A DNA stretch of 11,960 nucleotides, from assembly GCA_947625715.1 (NCBI GenBank), contig CANQPR010000040.1, positions 1 to 11,960 of the forward strand, written 5' to 3'. The position numbers and the translations under genes were made by a program. This document shows positions 7,487-11,960 of this stretch, one piece after another; position 1 is the first letter of the stretch; each line of letters opens with the position of its first letter. The notes under the pieces are model-generated. The model worked only from the letters and a program-made list of their open reading frames with translations, searched no databases and had not been told where the DNA came from. Source of the stretch: an uncultured Bacilli bacterium (GTDB lineage: Bacteria > Bacillota_I > Bacilli_A > RF39 > UBA660).

Positions 7487-7857
7487 ATATCGAAAAAAAA
7501 GAACAATATAAAGAATGTTATAAAAAAGTACTTAACTTAAAAATTATTACCAAAACAATTTCTTATCATCAGTCTTTATTAACTAAAAATAAGATTGATT
7601 TAATCGATTCTTGGTATGCCTTAATTAATTACTACGAAGAAAAAATAAAAAATATGATAAGTGATCCTTTAACTATTGAAACTTATCAAATGATTTATGA
7701 AGAATTAATTGATCAAGCAAGTAATTTTGGCCTATGGTATTATTATCAAAGCCTATGTCATAAAATCGAACAAGAATTAACTCCTAGAGAAATTGCTATG
7801 TTAAAAAAAGAAGTCTTAGAACAATTACGAAAAGAACAACAAATAATAAAAAAATAA
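7483..7857 (+). CDS. Small helical protein coupled to mutS, unknown function
   Basis: I do not recognise this 124-residue protein. It overlaps the mutS stop codon (ATGA), with an AAAGGA site about 8 bases upstream, so its translation is coupled to MutS. The sequence is charged and predicted largely helical, rich in Lys, Glu, Tyr and Gln, with no signal peptide, cysteine pair or nucleotide-binding motif. The aromatic patch F-G-L-W-Y-Y-Y lies at residues about 83-89, and a final amphipathic Lys/Glu helix covers about 97-124. A role with MutS is suggested only by position. It ends at a shared terminator facing the convergent rpmB. Confidence 0.75.
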   Translation: MNIEKKEQYKECYKKVLNLKIITKTISYHQSLLTKNKIDLIDSWYALINYYEEKIKNMISDPLTIETYQMIYEELIDQASNFGLWYYYQSLCHKIEQELTPREIAMLKKEVLEQLRKEQQIIKK

Positions 7858-7884
7858 CACTCAATCTGGTGAATGTTATTTTTT
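7853..7884. terminator. Bidirectional intrinsic terminator between convergent genes
   Basis: AATAACA (7853-7859) pairs with TGTTATT (7874-7880), and TCA/TGA extends the stem past a C-A mismatch, with loop ATCTGG. T-runs follow on the plus strand (7879-7884), and A's precede it, giving T's on the minus strand. The stop codons of both flanking genes lie inside the stem. Confidence 0.8.
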
Positions 7885-8034
7885 ATTTTTAGCTTCACGA
7901 GCTGTAATAATTACTTTTTTGCCATCAATCGTTTTCTTTTGTTTATTTGGTTTTTGGCGAGTTTTTGTGGCATTACATGCTTTGCTACGAGAATTAACTG
8001 ATAAAGGTTTTTTCTTTGTTACTTTAATTGCCAT
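7876..8034 (-). CDS. rpmB: Ribosomal protein bL28, short form
   Basis: A 52-residue, very basic protein (about 18 Lys/Arg). The segment N-S-R-S-K-A-C-N-A-T-K (14-24) matches the N-R-S-H-A-x-N-A-S/T-K core of bL28, followed by P-N-K-Q-K (usually N-L-Q-K), D-G-K-K, and I-T-A-R-E in place of V-S-A-R-A-L. bL28 binds 23S rRNA near the exit region of the large subunit. It is about ten residues shorter than the Bacillus protein and lacks the zinc-type cysteines. The start is set by a perfect GGAGGTG (8041-8047 on the plus strand as CACCTCC) six bases before this ATG; a longer frame starting at 8094 would contain this ribosome site and the promoter -10 box, so it is rejected. It is transcribed alone and divergently from the next operon. 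Confidence 0.8.
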   Translation of the reverse strand: MAIKVTKKKPLSVNSRSKACNATKTRQKPNKQKKTIDGKKVIITAREAKNKK

Positions 8035-8065
8035 TATATTCACCTCCGCGTTCTTTTCTTGTAAA

Positions 8066-8094
8066 ATTTTAACATTAAATAAGCTATAAGTCAA
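8066..8094 (-). promoter_or_regulatory. rpmB promoter
   Basis: On the minus strand TTGACT (8089-8094) is followed after exactly 17 bases by TAAAAT (8066-8071), with TG one base before it (extended -10). This gives a short leader of about 25 bases ending in the GGAGGTG ribosome site. Confidence 0.75.
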
Positions 8095-8113
8095 TTGGCT
8101 TTCGAATTATATA

Positions 8114-8142
8114 TTGATATTCTTTTTTTTTTTTGATATAAT
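8114..8142 (+). promoter_or_regulatory. Promoter with T12 tract in the spacer (possible phase-variable switch)
   Basis: TTGATA (8114-8119) and TATAAT (8137-8142, preceded by TGA as an extended -10) are separated by exactly 17 bases, twelve of which are an uninterrupted T run (8123-8134). A gain or loss of T's would move the spacer away from 17. Comparable homopolymer spacers control phase variation in known systems such as the Mycoplasma hyorhinis vlp genes and Neisseria porA. Confidence 0.75.
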
Positions 8143-8170
8143 TTTATTTAGAATAAGAGAGGGATTACAA

Positions 8171-8452
8171 ATGAATGAGAAAATTTCAATCATTAAACCA
8201 TCTGGTGAAACAGAAGAAAAGAAAGTAATAAGCCATTTTAAAACAATGGATGACGATAAACCTAATATTAAAGGTATACCTATATTAATTGTTGATAAAA
8301 ATGAAATAAACAATGGTAATAAAGTTTTAGAATTTTATTGGGAAAAAGAAGGCGTATATCAACCAATTAATGATGAGGCTGCATGGGGTGAAGTAAAAAG
8401 TATCGTTGTTGATATTATTAAAAAGAATTTTAAAATAGTAGGTGAAGACTAA
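8171..8452 (+). CDS. Small DUF1292-like protein
   Basis: A 93-residue acidic/basic mixed protein. A G-E-T-E-E-K segment, a G-I-P-I-L-I-V core and a closing I-N-D-E-A-A-W-G-E-V-K-S-I-V motif resemble the DUF1292 layout (a short beta-rich domain ending in a D-E-x-E-W-x-x-V helix), which is of unknown function; the match is from memory and imperfect. The start at 8171 has an AGAGGG site 7 bases upstream. A longer frame beginning at 8114 would overlap the promoter and is not used. It is the first gene of a two-gene operon driven by the T12 promoter, and its stop overlaps the next start (TAATG). There is no signal peptide or membrane helix. Confidence 0.75.
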   Translation: MNEKISIIKPSGETEEKKVISHFKTMDDDKPNIKGIPILIVDKNEINNGNKVLEFYWEKEGVYQPINDEAAWGEVKSIVVDIIKKNFKIVGED

Positions 8453-9126
8453 TGACTAATATTAATTGTTTAAATAACATAAAAAGCGTTAAAACTAATG
8501 ACGCACCAACTAAAAAATTAGCTGTATCAATGGAACAAACTGATCGGTTAGTTGCTAATTTACAAGAAGAATTAAATAATTTTCGTTCTCTAAATGCTTC
8601 TCAAAACAATGAAATTAACAATGTTTTACCACCAGTTGCCCCTGATGTTTTAAATGATGATATAATGCCTTTTAAAGATGATGTAGCAATACCTCAAGAA
8701 GGAATAATACCCCCACCAAATAATCCAGAAATAAAATCTCCTGAAAATATTGCACCAGTAATCACGCCACAAGAAGAAGTAACAAATACCCTAGTAGAAC
8801 CTGTTGGCCCAACTATTATTCCTAACAATCCTAAAAGTGAATTTGATACTTTAGAAGAACAAATCAATGCCCTTAGTGAAACTTTAGTAAACGAAGTAAA
8901 TGAGGCTATTAAAAAATATAAAACAGACCTTAATAATTTAATAACTGAATCTAAAAAAAAAATAGACAATACAATCAATGAAGCTAAAAATTTAAAAGAA
9001 CAAGCTATGAATTTTGTTAAAGATGCTCAAGCAGCTGCTCAAGTAGCCGATGTTGCAAGACAAAATGCTATTAATTTACAAAAAGAACAAGCACCTAAAG
9101 CACTAGAATTAGAAAAAAGTTTTTAA
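8452..9126 (+). CDS. Proline-rich and coiled-coil protein, unknown function
   Basis: A 224-residue protein with three regions. An N-terminal part (about 1-55) is charged and helical. A linker (about 58-125) is low-complexity, rich in Pro, Asn, Glu and Ile, including the P-P-P run near residue 87. A long helix (about 132-224) has coiled-coil-like heptads, Ala-rich near A-Q-A-A-A-Q-V-A. There is no signal peptide, membrane segment or enzyme motif, so a structural or scaffolding role is possible. Start and stop are coupled to the 93-residue gene by a one-base overlap, with AGGTGA six bases upstream. An A10 run (8953-8962, codons 168-171) inside the coiled coil is a possible slippage site: a one-base change would truncate or alter the last 50 or so residues. 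It is not recognised as a known family. Confidence 0.8.
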   Translation: MTNINCLNNIKSVKTNDAPTKKLAVSMEQTDRLVANLQEELNNFRSLNASQNNEINNVLPPVAPDVLNDDIMPFKDDVAIPQEGIIPPPNNPEIKSPENIAPVITPQEEVTNTLVEPVGPTIIPNNPKSEFDTLEEQINALSETLVNEVNEAIKKYKTDLNNLITESKKKIDNTINEAKNLKEQAMNFVKDAQAAAQVADVARQNAINLQKEQAPKALELEKSF

Positions 9127-9150
9127 TCTAAGATTTATCTTAGATTTTTT
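9125..9150 (+). terminator. Intrinsic terminator of the 8171-9126 operon
   Basis: AATCTAAGA (9125-9133) pairs perfectly with TCTTAGATT (9138-9146) over a TTTA loop, followed by TTTT. It begins at the operon's stop codon and ends 13 bases before the next start codon. Confidence 0.8.
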
Positions 9151-9152
9151 CA

Positions 9153-9158
9153 TATAAT
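9153..9158 (+). promoter_or_regulatory. -10-like TATAAT giving a leaderless start
   Basis: TATAAT ends 5 bases before the ATG at 9164, so a transcript from it would begin at or one base from the start codon. The -35 position would fall in the terminator stem (9130-9135, AAGATT), a poor match. No ribosome site precedes the ATG. Confidence 0.4.
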
Positions 9159-9163
9159 TTAAT

Positions 9164-10093
9164 ATGAAAGAAAAAATAGAATATGAATATCAAATTGATG
9201 TTAAAAATTTAATTTTCAAAAATAATTATTATATGTTTGAAGAAAATAATCAATACTTTTATTTAATTTTATTCAAACATACTGAAGAAGAAATAAAAGA
9301 TATTATTCTGTTATATGAAGAATTAAAAGCCAAAAATTATCCTGTTCATACTATTGTTAAAACTATGACTAATAATTTATTTATTACTTATGAAGATAAA
9401 CACTATTTATTATTATTAGTAACTAATCCCTTAAAAGAATATAGTATATATGACCTTATAAATAATTCTGTAAATCTTAAACTAACCAATAAAACCAGCG
9501 TTTTAAAAAGAACTAGTTGGGCTCTTTTGTGGAGTGAGAAAATAGATTATTTTGAATATCAGATTCGTCAATTAGGCAAAGATAAAAAAATTGTTTTGAA
9601 TTCTTTTAGTTATTTTATTGGTTTAAGTGAAAATGCTATAAGTTATGCTTTTAAAGTTGAAAATAATATCCCTAATAATAACAATTATACTTTGGGTCAC
9701 AAAAGAATTTATTATCCTAATTATCATTTAAATTATAATAATCCCTTACAATTTGTTTTTGACTTAGAAGTTAGAGATATTGCTGAATATTTAAAATCTT
9801 TAGCCTTAAATGATTACACCTTAGCTTTAATTGATTTAGAAAGTTACTTAAAAATTAAACCTTTAGATTTATATTCCTTAAGTATGTTATATGCAAGACT
9901 TATTTTTCCTACCTATTATTTTGATTTATATGAAAATATTATGAATTTTAAAGAAGATGAGGAATGTTTAATAAAATTAATTGACAAAATTAAAGACATG
10001 GAAATATTTTTACAAAAAAGTTATTTATTAATAAGTAAATATGCTCCTATAGAACCTATTAATTGGCTTATGAATAAAGACGTTACAAACTAA
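9164..10093 (+). CDS. YutH/CotS-like kinase-fold protein
   Basis: A 309-residue protein whose C-terminal half matches the YutH-type branch of the aminoglycoside phosphotransferase/CotS kinase-like fold: F-S-Y-F-I-G-L-S-E-N-A-I near residue 150, T-L-G-H-K-R-I near 180, F-V-F-D-x-E-V-R-D-I-A-E-Y-L-K near 200, and Y-A-R-L-I-F-P-T-Y-Y-F near 245. In Bacillus YutH is described as a spore-coat-associated protein. The H-K-R-I where active kinases carry H-G-D suggests a pseudokinase, or at least a non-canonical one; this is inference. There is no signal peptide. The start has no Shine-Dalgarno sequence and may be leaderless. The gene ends by overlapping the convergent Nfu gene by 11 bases, leaving no terminator between them. 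A spore-related role is not supported by any other gene here. Confidence 0.65.
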   Translation: MKEKIEYEYQIDVKNLIFKNNYYMFEENNQYFYLILFKHTEEEIKDIILLYEELKAKNYPVHTIVKTMTNNLFITYEDKHYLLLLVTNPLKEYSIYDLINNSVNLKLTNKTSVLKRTSWALLWSEKIDYFEYQIRQLGKDKKIVLNSFSYFIGLSENAISYAFKVENNIPNNNNYTLGHKRIYYPNYHLNYNNPLQFVFDLEVRDIAEYLKSLALNDYTLALIDLESYLKIKPLDLYSLSMLYARLIFPTYYFDLYENIMNFKEDEECLIKLIDKIKDMEIFLQKSYLLISKYAPIEPINWLMNKDVTN

Positions 10094-10313
10094 CATTTAT
10101 AACGCCTTTAATACTTGGTATTTCTTCTTTTAAATAACTTTCAATATTATCTTGTAATGTTAAATCTTTAAAAGAACACATGGCACAAGCTCCTATTAAT
10201 TTAACATAAACATAATCATCTTCATATTTAATAAATTCAACGTCGCCACCTTCTAAATTTAAAAAGGGCCGAATATCGTCTAATAATTCTTTTATTTTAT
10301 CAATATTTTCCAT
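10083..10313 (-). CDS. Nfu-type Fe-S cluster carrier (NifU C-terminal domain)
   Basis: A 76-residue stand-alone Nfu domain. R-P-F-L-N-L-E-G-G-D-V-E-F (15-27) is the family hallmark, followed by the G-A-C-A-M-C motif whose C43 and C46 (CxxC) bridge a [4Fe-4S] cluster between two subunits. Such proteins carry clusters to target enzymes, and likely clients here include the radical SAM HemW and the TtcA-like enzyme. The start is chosen because an AGAGG site lies about 8 bases upstream (10322-10326 on the plus strand) and Nfu proteins begin just before the helix; a frame starting at 10346 would run through the promoter. It is transcribed alone, convergent with the YutH-like gene, whose last codons it overlaps. 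Confidence 0.92.
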   Translation of the reverse strand: MENIDKIKELLDDIRPFLNLEGGDVEFIKYEDDYVYVKLIGACAMCSFKDLTLQDNIESYLKEEIPSIKGVINVSL

Positions 10314-10336
10314 TTGTTTTTCCTCTTTTCCATAAG

Positions 10337-10365
10337 AATATATCATTTTTTAATCATATAAGCAA
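10337..10365 (-). promoter_or_regulatory. nfu promoter
   Basis: On the minus strand TTGCTT (10360-10365) is followed after 17 bases by TATATT (10337-10342), with TGA immediately before it, an extended -10. The resulting leader is about 20 bases long. Confidence 0.65.
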
Positions 10366-10386
10366 CTATATTTTTTCTCTTATTTA

Positions 10387-10395
10387 TGGTACAAT
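10387..10395 (+). promoter_or_regulatory. Extended -10 promoter of the S1/ttcA operon
   Basis: TGGTACAAT is a TGn extended -10 element 17 bases before the ATG at 10413. The -35 position (TATATT, 10367-10372) is weak. It is back-to-back with the nfu promoter in a 99-base divergent region. Confidence 0.6.
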
Positions 10396-10412
10396 GATGG
10401 CGGTGATTTTGG

Positions 10413-10748
10413 ATGGAAACGTATCAAATTGGCAAAGTTGCCTACGGAAGTGTCACAGGAATTGAAAAATATGGCATTTTTATCAAATTTGAAGATGATT
10501 ACACCGGTTTAATTCACATTTCTGAATTAAGTGAACACTTTGTTAAAAATGTTGGTGATTATGCCAAAATAGGGGATATAATACCTTGTATTGTTTTACA
10601 AATAGATGAAAAATTAAAAAGATTAAAATGCAGTATTAAAAATACCACTTATGCTATGGAAAAAGAATCATATATGGACCATGGCTTTGCTCCTTTAAAA
10701 AAACAATTACCGATATGGATGAAGGAAAAACTTAATGAAATGCAATAA
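10413..10748 (+). CDS. S1-domain RNA-binding protein, YugI/CvfD-like
   Basis: A 111-residue protein with an S1/OB-fold domain at about 4-77: G-K-V-A-Y-G-S-V-T-G, Y-G-I-F-I-K-F, G-L-I-H-I-S-E-L, then F-V-K-N-V and a V-G-D/I-G-D-type strand. The remaining tail (G-F-A-P-L-K-K-Q-L-P-I-W) matches the short C-terminal extension of Firmicutes YugI/GSP13/CvfD proteins, which bind the ribosome or RNA and modulate translation and stress responses. It is slightly shorter than the roughly 130-residue Bacillus form. The start has GGTGA six bases upstream. Its end overlaps the next gene by 14 bases in another frame, so the two are translationally coupled. Confidence 0.88.
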   Translation: METYQIGKVAYGSVTGIEKYGIFIKFEDDYTGLIHISELSEHFVKNVGDYAKIGDIIPCIVLQIDEKLKRLKCSIKNTTYAMEKESYMDHGFAPLKKQLPIWMKEKLNEMQ

Positions 10749-11568
10749 TACAATATCAAAAGAAATAGAAAGAAGTATAATAAAAACTTATCGAAAAGAT
10801 ATATGGAGTAAATTTATTAAAGCCATAAATGAATTTGCCTTAATTAAGGATAACGATAAAATTATGGTTTGTATAAGTGGAGGTAAAGATTCCTTTTTAT
10901 TAGCTAAATGTATTCAAGAATTACAGCGTCATGGAAAAATAAAATTTGATGCTTGTTATGTAACAATGGACCCTGGTTATAAAAAAGAAGATTTAAATAA
11001 AATAATAGCTAATGCCAAACTTTTAAATATTCCCTTGCAAATATTTACAAGTGATATATTTAAAGTCGTAAAAAAAATTTCTCGAAAAAGCCCTTGTTAT
11101 TTATGTGCAAAAATGCGAAGAGGTTATTTATATGATGAAGCGAAAAAAAGAGGCTGTAACAAAATAGCTTTAGGTCATCATTTAAATGATGTTATTGAAA
11201 CAACTCTTTTATCAATGTTTTATAGTGGAGAATTAAAAACCATGATGCCTAAATTACATAGTGATAATTTTCAAGGTTTAGAATTAATAAGACCTCTTTA
11301 CTTTGTTAAAGAAGCGTCCATTATATCTTTTCAAAACTATCATCATTTAGAATTTAGTGCTTGTGCTTGTCCGATTAGTTTAGATTGTTCTTTAAAAAAA
11401 GATAGTAAACGACTAGAAATCAAAAATTTAATTAAAGAATTGAAAAAAACTAATAAAGATATTGAATATAATATATATAAAGCTTTAGATAATGTTAATT
11501 TAAACTGTGTATTAAAAACTAAAGACAATAATAAAACTACTAGTTTTTTAGAAAATTATGATAAATAA
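10735..11568 (+). CDS. TtcA-like PP-loop tRNA thiolation enzyme
   Basis: A 277-residue N-type PP-loop ATPase of the TtcA/TtuA family. The ATP-binding S-G-G-K-D-S is at 48-53. C121-x-x-C124, followed by M-R-R-G-Y-L-Y, and G-H-H-L-N-D at 147-152 match the TtcA family. A third cysteine region, A-C-A-C-P (C210, C212), would supply the remaining ligand of a [4Fe-4S] cluster. TtcA makes 2-thiocytidine at position 32 of tRNAs; the closely related TtuA acts on T54, so the exact target is inferred. It is sometimes mislabelled as lysidine synthetase (TilS), which lacks this CxxC. AAGGA lies about 8 bases before the ATG, which overlaps the S1 gene, hinting at a shared translation/tRNA theme. The final 40 or so residues are polar and variable. 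Confidence 0.85.
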   Translation: MKCNNTISKEIERSIIKTYRKDIWSKFIKAINEFALIKDNDKIMVCISGGKDSFLLAKCIQELQRHGKIKFDACYVTMDPGYKKEDLNKIIANAKLLNIPLQIFTSDIFKVVKKISRKSPCYLCAKMRRGYLYDEAKKRGCNKIALGHHLNDVIETTLLSMFYSGELKTMMPKLHSDNFQGLELIRPLYFVKEASIISFQNYHHLEFSACACPISLDCSLKKDSKRLEIKNLIKELKKTNKDIEYNIYKALDNVNLNCVLKTKDNNKTTSFLENYDK

Positions 11569-11620
11569 GTAGTAATTTTTAAAATATTATGATATATATA
11601 ATTTTAAAGGAGGAAACAAA

Positions 11621-11960
11621 ATGATTAGTAAAAGAAATATTGCAACTTCTATTATACTTAGCATTGTAACATGTGGTATTTATGGTATTTATTGGTTTAT
11701 TAGTATAACAGATGATGTCAAAACGCTTAGTAATAATGATAGTCCATCTGGTGGTAAAGCATTTTTATTTACGATTTTAACTTGTGGGATATATGGTATT
11801 TATTGGTCATATATAATGGGTAAAAGTCTATTAGATATTAAAGCGAAAAGAAATTTAGTTGCTGAAGATAATTCGGTGTTGTATTTAATTTTACAAATAT
11901 TTGGGTTAGGTATTGTTAATTATTGTTTAATGCAAAATGAATTAAATATAATTAGTGATA
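11621..11960 (+). CDS. DUF4234 family membrane protein (3' end outside window)
   Basis: The frame begins M-I-S-K-R-N-I-A-T-S-I-I and runs past the window end without a stop (113 residues seen). It has a duplicated hydrophobic unit, with T-C-G-I-Y-G-I-Y-W at about 17-25 and again at about 54-62, a short polar loop with S-G-G-K between them, and a third hydrophobic stretch with F-G-L-G-I-V-N-Y followed by M-Q-N-E-L-N. This is the pattern of DUF4234, small multi-pass inner-membrane proteins of unknown function. The start has an ideal AAAGGAGG site (11606-11613) 7 bases upstream. A/T-rich -10-like words (TATGAT at 11588-11593, TATAAT at 11597-11602) precede it, but no clear -35 box does, so readthrough from ttcA is also possible. 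Confidence 0.85.
   Translation, partial: MISKRNIATSIILSIVTCGIYGIYWFISITDDVKTLSNNDSPSGGKAFLFTILTCGIYGIYWSYIMGKSLLDIKAKRNLVAEDNSVLYLILQIFGLGIVNYCLMQNELNIISD

Noticed and set aside
8114..8170. N-terminal extension (poly-Phe) of the 93-residue protein
   Set aside because: It spans the -35/T12/-10 promoter and would be translated from untranscribed DNA; the ATG at 8171 has a good ribosome site.
8107..8313. Open frame on the minus strand opposite the DUF1292-like gene
   Set aside because: It runs across the divergent promoter region and ends in the poly-T tract read as Lys; no ribosome site.
8694..8978. Open frame of 94 codons on the minus strand
   Set aside because: It is the reverse of the proline-rich/coiled-coil gene, which is in-operon and has a ribosome site; the reverse frame has none.
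10081..10104. CGTTA...TAACG inverted repeat as a terminator between the convergent genes
   Set aside because: Only five base pairs, a 14-base loop and no T-run on either strand.
11343..11528. Open frame of 61 codons on the minus strand in ttcA
   Set aside because: A shadow of a conserved gene without its own ribosome site or promoter.
11532..11549. AAAAC/GTTTT inverted repeat at the end of ttcA as a terminator
   Set aside because: It lies inside the coding frame and the stem is only about five A/T-rich pairs.

Overview
This is an AT-rich chromosomal stretch (roughly a quarter G+C by eye) from a low-GC, Gram-positive-type bacterium (Bacillota, or a deep lineage near the Bacilli/Mollicutes border). 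The evidence is strong AGGAGG-type ribosome sites, sigma-A-like promoters with extended -10 elements, and Firmicutes-type proteins: a YugI/CvfD-like S1 protein, a YutH-like kinase-fold protein and an Nfu protein. TGA is read as stop (mutS ends on it, tryptophans are TGG), so this is not a code-4 mycoplasma. The genes are tightly packed, there is no gene-free stretch above 300 bases, and I see no tRNA, rRNA, IS element or CRISPR array.

Left part (1-2631): a hairpin leader, then two tandem paralogous proteins of about 410 residues that I cannot assign to a family. Each carries an internal repeat of a helix-turn-helix-like segment followed by an S-K-Y-Y-type motif. They end at a large hairpin/terminator whose 5' arm holds the ribosome site and start codon of a 10-codon Tyr/Lys-rich ORF, so this could be an attenuator for the next gene. 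Next (2661-4822) come a HemW-like radical SAM protein, a secreted/membrane-anchored protein with a cadherin-like beta-sandwich look, and a small glycerophosphodiester phosphodiesterase.

Middle (4823-8034): mutS with its own extended -10 promoter, a coupled helical protein of unknown function, a bidirectional terminator, and a convergent small gene that I read as ribosomal protein bL28 (rpmB). rpmB shares a divergent promoter region with a two-gene operon (8171-9126): a 93-residue DUF1292-like protein and a proline-rich plus coiled-coil protein. That operon's promoter has a T12 run exactly between its -35 and -10 boxes, a classic layout for slipped-strand phase variation. The second gene contains an A10 run.

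Right part (9164-end): a YutH/CotS-like kinase-fold protein whose start follows a terminator so closely that the mRNA may be leaderless, a convergent Nfu-type Fe-S protein gene overlapping it tail to tail, then an operon of an S1-domain RNA-binding protein and a TtcA-like PP-loop tRNA thiolase. Finally there is a DUF4234 membrane protein cut by the window end. The Fe-S/tRNA theme (HemW, Nfu, TtcA) is consistent but scattered over several transcription units. The items most worth following are the T12 promoter, the tandem HTH-repeat pair, and the hairpin/mini-ORF in front of hemW.
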